Below, one piece after another: positions 5,972 through 11,540 of a stretch of 11,540 nt of DNA (position 1 is the first letter of the stretch; each line of letters starts with the position of its first letter). The stretch is from Desulfobacterales bacterium. GTDB taxonomy: Bacteria; Desulfobacterota; Desulfobacteria; Desulfobacterales; Desulfosalsimonadaceae. The notes below the pieces were generated by a model. That model saw only the letters and a program-made list of their open reading frames with translations. It was not told where the DNA came from and did no database searches. The stretch covers positions 1 through 11,540 of the forward strand of contig SLIE01000100.1 of assembly GCA_007135795.1 (NCBI GenBank). Direction: 5' to 3'. Both the position numbers and the translations under genes were made by a program.

Positions 5972-7033
5972 ATGCGCTATGGCAGGTTTCCACAATATGT
6001 TCCCGTGGGTCAACGGCGGGCAAAAGCCGACAGAAAAATCCGGGAGATGAAGAAAAAAGACCCGGGTATCGAGCCGATTGTCATTGAGGGGAGAACCCTT
6101 GCGCATACATGGTGGGGCAAGGCATGGAACAAAAATCTCGAGCAATACGCGGATTATCACAACCGGATCGGTCGCGGCAGGAGCTACGTCCGGCACGGGG
6201 CGGTAATCGATCTCAAAATCAACCCGGGCCATGTCATCGCCCAAGTCATCGGGTCCCACTCGCAACCGTATTCCGTGGAAATCAAAATAACACCTCTCCC
6301 CCTGAAAACCTGGAAAGGGATCATCACCGACTGTGCCGGGGAACTCCAGTCCATGCAGGAGCTTCTATCGGGAGGATTCCCCAAGACCATTGGTGAACGC
6401 TTCACCTCCCCGGAGGCAGGACTCTTCCCATCCCCAAAGGAAATCACGTTCGGCTGCAGCTGCCCGGACTGGGCATACATGTGCAAACACGTAGCCGCGG
6501 TGCTCTACGGCGTTGGTGCCCGTCTGGACGAATTGCCGGAACTGATTTTTACACTGCGAAACGTGGCGCTTGACGAGCTGATCAGCACCACCATGCAGGA
6601 TGCCACCAACCAGCTGCTTCGCCGCGCCGGGGAAAACCGGCAATCAGATCAGGTAGAGATGGGGATATCTGAGTTGTCGGAGATGTTCGGTATTGAAATG
6701 GATGAACCCACCATGAAAAAGCCGGTGAAAGTTCCCACGGGGAAAAAGGCAAAAACCGGCTCCAAGAAGCACGTTTCGCCAAAAGATATCACCGCAGGGA
6801 AGCAGGCCAAGGGCAGAGCGGCTTCCGGGAAAAAAGCGACAAGCGATGCAGAAACAATACGTCTTGTCATCTGCCGTTCCAAAAAAGGCATCGATTTTGC
6901 CAAAATCCTGAAAAAAACAGGCTTGCCGGAAATCAAAATCCGAAACACCATCGCCACCCTGCACCGCAACGGCGAAATCGTCCGGATATCCAGGGGCGTG
7001 TACAAAGGGAACAACAACCATGCTGAAAAATAG
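5972..7033 (+). CDS. SWIM zinc-finger protein, partner of the SNF2 helicase
   Basis: 353 residues. The SWIM motif is C162-x-C164-x6-C171-x-H173 (CSCPDWAYMCKH followed by VAAVLYGVG), which binds zinc and is implicated in DNA or protein binding. The N-terminal part has the usual features of this family: an early FPQYVPVGQR segment, TWWGKAWN near residue 50, and a GRSYVRHGAVIDL segment. After the SWIM region comes a lysine-rich, probably disordered linker (roughly 245-292, with repeats of GKKA/GSKK). The C-terminal segment of about 55 residues (FAKILKKTGLPEIKIRNTIA, then LHRNGEIVRISRGVY) looks like a winged helix. The gene begins 7 nt after the helicase stop, so the two are very likely co-transcribed and possibly translationally coupled. 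SNF2-SWIM pairs are common in bacteria; their precise job is unknown. Confidence 0.88.
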   Translation: MRYGRFPQYVPVGQRRAKADRKIREMKKKDPGIEPIVIEGRTLAHTWWGKAWNKNLEQYADYHNRIGRGRSYVRHGAVIDLKINPGHVIAQVIGSHSQPYSVEIKITPLPLKTWKGIITDCAGELQSMQELLSGGFPKTIGERFTSPEAGLFPSPKEITFGCSCPDWAYMCKHVAAVLYGVGARLDELPELIFTLRNVALDELISTTMQDATNQLLRRAGENRQSDQVEMGISELSEMFGIEMDEPTMKKPVKVPTGKKAKTGSKKHVSPKDITAGKQAKGRAASGKKATSDAETIRLVICRSKKGIDFAKILKKTGLPEIKIRNTIATLHRNGEIVRISRGVYKGNNNHAEK

Positions 7034-7249
7034 CGTGATTAAGTGCTCAATTGACCGAAGGCCATGCGCACCTGGTCGGCCACCGGCTGCGTGGGGCCAA
7101 CCCTAATCCAAATTCCATGATGCCAATTTCCCTCTGGTATCCACGGAAATTATATGGCAACGTAATCGGGTTGCATTGCAAATACAAACCCAACCCCGGC
7201 GCCATGAAAACCGACAGCCGGAAAAAAACCTGATGTCGGAAGGAACCCC
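7034..7249. other. Gap with a possible minus-strand gene relic
   Basis: No complete gene. On the minus strand the stretch 7042-7149 is open between stops and reads FPWIPEGNWHHGIWIRVGP, then TQPVADQVRMAFGQLST. This looks protein-like (Trp/His/Gly-rich, then an amphipathic tail) and could be the C-terminal end of a lost gene, but it has no start and I cannot name a family. No terminator was seen after the SWIM gene. The Shine-Dalgarno site of the next gene, AAGGA at 7240-7244, lies at the right edge. Confidence 0.35.
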
Positions 7250-8551
7250 ATGATAACTGCCCTGCCGGTTGTGGTAAAAACGCTCCTTGTTTTTATCATG
7301 GTTCTGGCGCTCACGAAAACCCGCCTGCACCTGAGTACCTGTCTTTTTGCCGGTGCCGTGGTGCTTGGATTATGGGTCGGCATGGCACCGGTCGACCTTG
7401 CCGGAAGCCTCCTTTTTCACCTGGTACATTTCGATACGATCAAGCTGGTGCTCATTGTCGCGTTAATCATGATCATGAGCCGACTCATGAAAGACAGCGG
7501 GCAGCTGGACCGGATCGTAAGTCGGTTTACGGCCCTGGTGCGAGATACCCGGACGGTGGGAGCCGCCATGCCCGCCCTCATCGGGCTGCTTCCCATGCCT
7601 GGTGGCGCGCTTTTTTCGGCACCCATGGTGGACACCGCATTTTCCGGCGCGTCCGTTTCAAATGAAAACAAAGCGGTGGTCAATTACTGGTTCCGGCATA
7701 TCTGGGAGTATTGGTGGCCTTTGTACCCCGGCGTGATCCTGGTGGTCGGCCTTCTGCAGGTGGAAATCTGGCATTTCATGCTCGTTATGCTTCCCCTGAC
7801 CGGGGTGAGCGTGCTCGCCGGAATTATTTTCCTTCTCCGGCCCATGGGAAGATCCATGAATATCGAAATTTTTCCCCAAGGGACGGTCAGGGACAATGGA
7901 AGCATATGGCGATTCATCCGGGAAGTGATGCCCATCATCATCGTGGTTGGAGTTATCGCGGCCGTGGCATTGATAACCATGGCCGCAGGTACCGTGGGCA
8001 TCAACCTGAAACTGCCGGGGGGCGTTGCGGTTCTCCCCGGCCTGGCGGTCGCTCTGGTCTGGGTGGCCGCCACCAACCAGATCCCCCGCCAAAACCTGTG
8101 GAAGGTGTTCACGGACCGGGAAATCGTGCCCATGGTTCTACTGGTCGTGGCCATCATGCTGTTCAAGGGTGTCATGACCGACAGCCATGCGGTCTCCTAC
8201 ATCCGGACGGAACTGGTTTCCTGGCAATTCCCGTTGATCCTGGTAATCATGGCCATCCCCTTCCTGGCAGGCGTGGTCACCGGAATCGTCATCGGGTTCG
8301 TGGGAAGCGCGTTCCCCCTTGTCATCCCCCTCTTTCCGGCCGCGTCCGGGGTCGAATACCTTTCATATGCATGCCTGGCTTATGTTTTCGGCTTCATGGG
8401 CATGATGCTGTCCCCGGTTCACCTGTGCTTCCTGGTGACCAAGGACTATTTCAGCGCCAGCCTGCTGCGCTGCTACCGCCCCCTGCTGCTGCCGGCCGTA
8501 AGCATGCTCGCCTTTTCATGGCTGTATTTCCTGCTGCTCAACCGCTTTTGA
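7250..8551 (+). CDS. DUF401 family multi-pass membrane protein
   Basis: 433 residues, about ten to twelve hydrophobic segments (approximately 5-22, 26-46, 64-80, 104-120, 155-195 as two, 226-246, 256-275, 293-308, 325-360 as two, 372-398, 412-430). Two conserved blocks identify the family: LPMPGGALFSAPMVD (PMPGG at 115-119) and YWFRHIWEYWWPLYPG starting at residue 146. The ATG at 7250 follows AAGGA with a 5-base spacer and begins directly with the first membrane span. DUF401 proteins resemble ion- or organic-anion-transporter-like families with paired re-entrant Gly/Pro-rich segments, but no substrate is established. The GC-rich codon usage matches the dehydrogenase and sensor downstream, unlike the left half of the window. 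It is likely a chromosomal core or long-resident gene, and probably its own transcription unit. Confidence 0.87.
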   Translation: MITALPVVVKTLLVFIMVLALTKTRLHLSTCLFAGAVVLGLWVGMAPVDLAGSLLFHLVHFDTIKLVLIVALIMIMSRLMKDSGQLDRIVSRFTALVRDTRTVGAAMPALIGLLPMPGGALFSAPMVDTAFSGASVSNENKAVVNYWFRHIWEYWWPLYPGVILVVGLLQVEIWHFMLVMLPLTGVSVLAGIIFLLRPMGRSMNIEIFPQGTVRDNGSIWRFIREVMPIIIVVGVIAAVALITMAAGTVGINLKLPGGVAVLPGLAVALVWVAATNQIPRQNLWKVFTDREIVPMVLLVVAIMLFKGVMTDSHAVSYIRTELVSWQFPLILVIMAIPFLAGVVTGIVIGFVGSAFPLVIPLFPAASGVEYLSYACLAYVFGFMGMMLSPVHLCFLVTKDYFSASLLRCYRPLLLPAVSMLAFSWLYFLLLNRF

Positions 8552-8555
8552 CGAA

Positions 8556-8596
8556 TTGCCCGAATAATCCCTTCGGCCGGGGCGGTGCTCGGGCAA
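8556..8596 (+). terminator. Stem-loop just after the DUF401 stop
   Basis: TTGCCCGA (8556-8563) and TCGGGCAA (8589-8596) are perfect 8-bp inverted copies, starting 5 bases after the stop codon. The 25-base loop is GC-rich and could fold further. No T-run follows, so it may act as a weak or Rho-assisted terminator or as a 3'-end stabiliser. Confidence 0.4.
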
Positions 8597-8662
8597 ACCC
8601 GAAAGTATCTTGATTGTCAGGGTGGTACGAAGTGTGGTACGGAGTAGCCTTGCGGGTATTTG

Positions 8663-8679
8663 AAAAAACCTGGTTTTTT
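8663..8679. repeat. A6CC/GGT6 palindrome in the pre-dehydrogenase gap
   Basis: AAAAAACC (8663-8670) and GGTTTTTT (8672-8679) are perfect inverted arms around a single T. The symmetric A/T arms could end transcription in either direction, though the stem is weak. The tract lies 82 bases upstream of the dehydrogenase start codon. A nearby tandem GTGGTACG motif (8622-8629 and 8634-8641 approximately) makes this gap repeat-rich. Confidence 0.3.
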
Positions 8680-8744
8680 CGGCAACAGCGAGCCGTTTTT
8701 ACAGGGTATGGCGAAAGAAGCATATAACGGGATCACCATCAGCA

Positions 8745-8752
8745 AAAGGAGG
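8745..8752 (+). promoter_or_regulatory. Strong Shine-Dalgarno site deciding the dehydrogenase start
   Basis: AAAGGAGG is close to the perfect complement of the 16S tail. Two in-frame ATGs follow, at 8756 (3-base spacer, too close) and 8762 (9-base spacer), favouring 8762. The frame is open further upstream to 8660, but that part is low-quality sequence and should not be translated. Confidence 0.75.
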
Positions 8753-8761
8753 TCGATGAGT

Positions 8762-9934
8762 ATGAATGCACAGGGAATCCAAACCATTGCCGTGATCGGC
8801 GCGGGTGACATGGGGCACGGGATCGCGGAGATCTGCGCCCTTGCGGGACTGGATGTCAACCTGTACGACGTGAAGCAGGCGTTTGTCGACCGGGGGATGA
8901 CGCGCATCCGCCAGAGTCTGGACAAGCAGGCGTCCAAAGGGAAACTGGATGCGCAGGCGGCAGCCGATGCCGCTGCCCGTGTCCGGGGGTTTGTCGATTT
9001 GGCGGGCGCATTGCAGAACGCGGATTTCATGATCGAGGCCGCCCCGGAGATACTGGACCTGAAGCAGGATATCTTCCGGCAGGCCGATGCCGCGGCACCC
9101 GGGCATGCCATCCTGGCCTCCAATACATCCAACATGAGCATCACGCAGATCGCCGGGGCTACGGCACGGCCCGACAAGGTCCTGGGCATCCACTTCTTCA
9201 ACCCCGTGATGCTGATGAAACTGGTGGAAGTGATCCGGGGCGAAACCACGTCCGAAGAAACCATGCAGGCCAGCTACGATTTCATCCTGCGGCTGAGCAA
9301 TTTCCGTGGCCCCATGGTCCCGGTCCGGGTGGAAAAGGACAGGCCCGGGTTCATCTACAACCGCCTGGGCGCCCCCATCGGGTTGTACATGGCCGAGCTG
9401 TATGAAAGAGGCATGGTGGAGCCCGAGGCCTTGGATGCCAAGGTCCGTTCCGTCGGGGCCCCCATGGGACCTTATGAAATCATGGATTTCACCGGCCTGG
9501 ACATCAACCTGCACGGCAGCGCGTATTTTGCCGAAACCCTGTCCCCGGAGTTTGCGCCACGTTCCTGGATGAAAAAGCTGGTGGACAAAGGGAATCTCGG
9601 CAAAAAAACGGGGCAAGGCATATTCAGCTGGCCCGGGGGGAACCGGCCGTCCATTGACCCGTCCAAAGCCGACCCCGGCTTCGACGTCATGGACATCATC
9701 TGCCTGCAGGTCAACGAAGGGACCAAGCTGCTCGAGGAAGGCGTTACCGACAGCGCGGCCGAGATCGACAAGGCCGTGGTCAATGGCGGCGGATCGGTCA
9801 TCGGTCCCTTTGCCCTGGCAAAAGGGATGGGGTGGGAAAAGGTGGCGCAGCAGTGCGAAGCCATTTCCAAGCGCCTCGGTATCGCGTGGTTCATGCCCAC
9901 GGAAACGCTGAAAGCGGGAAATATCGACATATAA
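8762..9934 (+). CDS. 3-hydroxyacyl-CoA dehydrogenase (NAD-dependent)
   Basis: 390 residues. It oxidises (S)-3-hydroxyacyl-CoA to 3-ketoacyl-CoA with NAD+, the third step of beta-oxidation, in the cytoplasm. The Rossmann motif is IAVIGAGDMGHGIAEI with G13-x-G15-x-x-G18. The catalytic His144 (GIHFFNPV) and Glu156 (LVEVI) are 12 residues apart, as in the characterised enzymes. Ser123 of SNTS, Asn147 of HFFN and Asn200 of FIYNR match other active-site positions. A first helical 3HCDH domain covers about 190-290 and a second copy about 310-385 (VNEGTKLLEEGV, GPFALAKGMG). Many relatives carry an enoyl-CoA hydratase domain after this point; here the protein simply ends with PTETLKAGNIDI, so it is the stand-alone form. 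The next gene starts 48 nt downstream in the same frame. Substrate (fatty versus aromatic acyl-CoA) cannot be told. Confidence 0.92.
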   Translation: MNAQGIQTIAVIGAGDMGHGIAEICALAGLDVNLYDVKQAFVDRGMTRIRQSLDKQASKGKLDAQAAADAAARVRGFVDLAGALQNADFMIEAAPEILDLKQDIFRQADAAAPGHAILASNTSNMSITQIAGATARPDKVLGIHFFNPVMLMKLVEVIRGETTSEETMQASYDFILRLSNFRGPMVPVRVEKDRPGFIYNRLGAPIGLYMAELYERGMVEPEALDAKVRSVGAPMGPYEIMDFTGLDINLHGSAYFAETLSPEFAPRSWMKKLVDKGNLGKKTGQGIFSWPGGNRPSIDPSKADPGFDVMDIICLQVNEGTKLLEEGVTDSAAEIDKAVVNGGGSVIGPFALAKGMGWEKVAQQCEAISKRLGIAWFMPTETLKAGNIDI

Positions 9935-9982
9935 AAGCTCCTCGGAGCCGGTAAACACAACTGGTCACAGGGTACCGTTAAT

Positions 9983-11419
9983 TTGAGAAAAAGAAAAGCA
10001 AGAATACTGGCGGAAGCCAGACGGCAGGAGAGCAGCGGAAAGCGCGCCTGGGGTACATGGCCGACCATTGTTACCCTGGGGGTGCTCCTTTTCCTGGGGT
10101 ACAACGCATGGTGGGTACCGTATCGGGACAGCATGAAGACAGATGTCCTCCCGGTCCGGCAGCATTCCGCACCGCCTGCGGTAAGCCTCCCGGCATCGGC
10201 AAACGTGGCGCTCACCCCCGAAGAAAGAGCCTACCTGGAAGGGCTCGGCAGTATCACGGTCTGCCCCGACCCGGATTGGAAGCCGTACGGGCACGTGGAC
10301 GCCCAGGGGGATTTTACGGGCATTGCGGCGGATTTGCTGCACTTGCTGGAAGAGCGCCTCGACATCGCGTTCACATATGTTTTTCCGGAGGACCGGGAAG
10401 CGGCCATTGCCCTTTCGATGGCCGGCAAGGCACACATTCTCCCCTTCCTGAACCAGGCTCCCGCACGGGAACAATGGCTTGTTTTTACGGAGCCTTTATT
10501 TGTCGACCCCAACGTGTTCGTCACCCGGGAGGAGCACCCGTTCATAACCAACGCCGGCCTCCTGCCCGACGCATCCATTGTCCTCCCCCCGGGAACGTCC
10601 ATGGAGGAGATGGTGCGGCATGACTTCCCGAACCTGGCTGTTTTTCACGTGCCCTCGGAAATGGATGCCTTTCGGGCGGTCTCGCACCGCAATGCGGACA
10701 TGACGCTCCGCTCCCTGGCCATGGCCGCCTACACCATCCGCAGGGAGGGTCTGTTCAATCTGAAAATCGCCGGATGGACGCCGGACCAATACGCGAATCA
10801 TCTTCGCATGGGGGTTCTGCATAACGAAACCATGCTGCGCGACATTCTCGACAAGGGGATCGCCACGATCACGGATGCAGAGCGGGCGGAAATCACGAAC
10901 CGGCACGTTTATACCCGGATCGAGCAGCCCGTGGATTATGCGTTGATTCTTCGATTTGCGGCCATTCTCCTGGCCTTGTTCGGCGTGTCGTTTTACTGGA
11001 GCACCCGGCTGCGGCAGGCCAATGCGGCCTTGCAGGAAATCAAGCGGAGCAAGTCCGTGCTCCTGGCCAACCTGCCCGGGATGGCGTATCGCCGCCGGTA
11101 TGACCGGAACTGGACCATGGAATTCGTGTCCGAAGGATGCCGGGCGCTCACCGGGTACAGCAGCGATGAACTGCTTGGCAACCGGGAACGGTCGTTCAAC
11201 GACCTCCTCGCACCCGAAGACCGGGGGTGGATCCGGGAAAAATGGGAAAAGGCCCGGGCCGACGGGGAGCCTGCACGGCTGGAATACCGGATTGTGACCG
11301 CCGACGGCTCCGAAAAATGGGTCTTCGAGCAGGGGGTTTTCGTCCGGGGCGATGACGGCCAAGGCGAAATGATCGAGGGTGTCATCATCGACATTACGGA
11401 CCGGAAGCATGCAGAGTAG
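9983..11419 (+). CDS. Membrane sensor: periplasmic solute-binding domain plus PAS, no transmitter
   Basis: 478 residues. A basic N-terminus is followed by a membrane span at about 26-46 (TIVTLGVLLFLGYNAWW). A periplasmic solute-binding-protein type 3 (Venus-flytrap) domain spans about 77-310, opening with LTPEERAYLEGLGSITVCPD and closing with an LRDIL-x-KGIATIT helix as in BvgS-type sensors. A second span lies at about 317-338, then a short coiled coil (RLRQANAALQEIKRSK), then a PAS/PAC domain from about 355 to the end (GYSSDELLG, DLLAPEDR, YRIVTADGSEKWV, IIDITDRKHAE). Normally a histidine-kinase, GGDEF or further PAS region would follow; here TAG comes directly after the PAC motif. The TTG start at 9983 is needed to keep the first span, since the next in-frame ATG is near residue 50; ribosome site is weak. 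It may be a truncated kinase or a stand-alone ligand sensor. Confidence 0.8.
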   Translation: MRKRKARILAEARRQESSGKRAWGTWPTIVTLGVLLFLGYNAWWVPYRDSMKTDVLPVRQHSAPPAVSLPASANVALTPEERAYLEGLGSITVCPDPDWKPYGHVDAQGDFTGIAADLLHLLEERLDIAFTYVFPEDREAAIALSMAGKAHILPFLNQAPAREQWLVFTEPLFVDPNVFVTREEHPFITNAGLLPDASIVLPPGTSMEEMVRHDFPNLAVFHVPSEMDAFRAVSHRNADMTLRSLAMAAYTIRREGLFNLKIAGWTPDQYANHLRMGVLHNETMLRDILDKGIATITDAERAEITNRHVYTRIEQPVDYALILRFAAILLALFGVSFYWSTRLRQANAALQEIKRSKSVLLANLPGMAYRRRYDRNWTMEFVSEGCRALTGYSSDELLGNRERSFNDLLAPEDRGWIREKWEKARADGEPARLEYRIVTADGSEKWVFEQGVFVRGDDGQGEMIEGVIIDITDRKHAE

Positions 11420-11426
11420 GACCGGC

Positions 11427-11443
11427 ACGGCCCCGGGGGCCGT
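11427..11443. repeat. GC-rich palindrome 8 bases after the sensor stop
   Basis: ACGGCCCC (11427-11434) and GGGGCCGT (11436-11443) are perfect 8-bp inverted arms around one G. It is a very stable GC hairpin but has no T-tract. It could be a Rho-independent-like pause or 3'-end protection, or the outer edge of the repeat element that follows. Confidence 0.5.
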
Positions 11444-11540
11444 CATTCCGGCGAAGACCGGAATCCAGGAGTTGTCGATTTTACTGGACCCCGGCTTCGT
11501 TCTTCGCTGCGCTGCGAACTTCGCCGTGGCAAGCCCGGCT
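11441..11540. repeat. Dispersed REP-like element, running off the window end
   Basis: The element begins CGTCATTCCGGCGAAGACCG and contains inverted arms ATTCCGG (11445-11451) and CCGGAAT (11458-11464) around a 6-base loop. It continues through ATCCAGGAGTTGTCGATTTT to a CCCCGGCTTCG segment. The GTCATTCCGGCGAA...CCGGAATCCAG pattern is a very common dispersed palindromic repeat in Proteobacteria and Desulfobacterota genomes (known from experience, not searched here). It has no coding frame and probably continues to the right. The copy starts immediately behind the truncated sensor. Confidence 0.65.

Noticed and set aside
7051..7233. 60-codon plus-strand frame before DUF401
   Set aside because: It has no ATG start or ribosome site and a low-complexity, non-protein-like composition; its antisense reads better.
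7711..8613. 300-codon plus-strand frame overlapping the DUF401 gene
   Set aside because: Its Gly/Arg/Pro/His-rich composition is typical of a shadow frame in GC-rich DNA, and the DUF401 frame has clear family motifs and membrane spans.
8660..8761. N-terminal extension of the dehydrogenase to 8660
   Set aside because: The strong Shine-Dalgarno at 8745-8752 and the usual N-terminus (IAVIGAGDMG close to the start) place the start at 8762.
8699..9958. 419-codon minus-strand frame opposite the dehydrogenase
   Set aside because: It is exactly antisense to a motif-complete 3-hydroxyacyl-CoA dehydrogenase and contains no recognisable domain.
1..11540. CRISPR array, tRNA or rRNA genes, or a complete insertion sequence
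   Set aside because: There is no regularly spaced repeat series, no tRNA-like cloverleaf and no transposase frame; the repeats seen are isolated palindromic or paired copies.

Overview
The window looks like chromosome of a Gram-negative anaerobe, most plausibly a Desulfobacterota-type (sulfate-reducer-like) bacterium. This is inferred from a selenocysteine-specific elongation factor (SelB) next to HemW, a DUF401 membrane protein, a single-domain-set 3-hydroxyacyl-CoA dehydrogenase, a BvgS-like periplasmic sensor, and dispersed palindromic repeats. No rRNA or other decisive marker is present. Base composition visibly changes along the window: AT-rich on the left (about 1-2450), intermediate over the helicase pair (3130-7030), GC-rich on the right (7250-11420). 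Several segments therefore probably have different histories.

Left block (1-1604). The window opens inside the last 55 codons of selB (+). It converges on hemW (-), the heme chaperone of the radical SAM superfamily. The 286-bp gap between them holds two copies of a 27-bp direct repeat and a long imperfect hairpin. The second repeat copy supplies the final codons and stop of hemW.

Accessory/decayed block (1605-3132). An AT-rich stretch without a convincing gene is followed by a small secreted acidic protein (2126-2386). After that comes a mosaic of gene debris: a plus-strand membrane-protein-like frame cut by an in-frame TAG (2445-2702), a minus-strand radical SAM fragment (2703-2864), and a minus-strand remnant of what looks like a DUF4258 toxin-like gene overlapping a small antitoxin-like gene (2861-3083).

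Helicase block (3133-7033). A 943-codon SNF2-family helicase and, 7 nt downstream, a SWIM zinc-finger protein with a lysine-rich linker and a C-terminal winged-helix-like segment form an evident two-gene operon. This is the most system-like module in the window.

Right block (7250-11540). A DUF401 multi-pass membrane protein, a 3-hydroxyacyl-CoA dehydrogenase with a strong ribosome-binding site, and a membrane sensor (periplasmic solute-binding domain plus cytoplasmic PAS) all lie on the plus strand. The sensor ends directly after its PAS domain with no transmitter. Eight bases after its stop begins a run of palindromic repeats reaching the window edge, which suggests a truncated kinase or an unusual stand-alone sensor.
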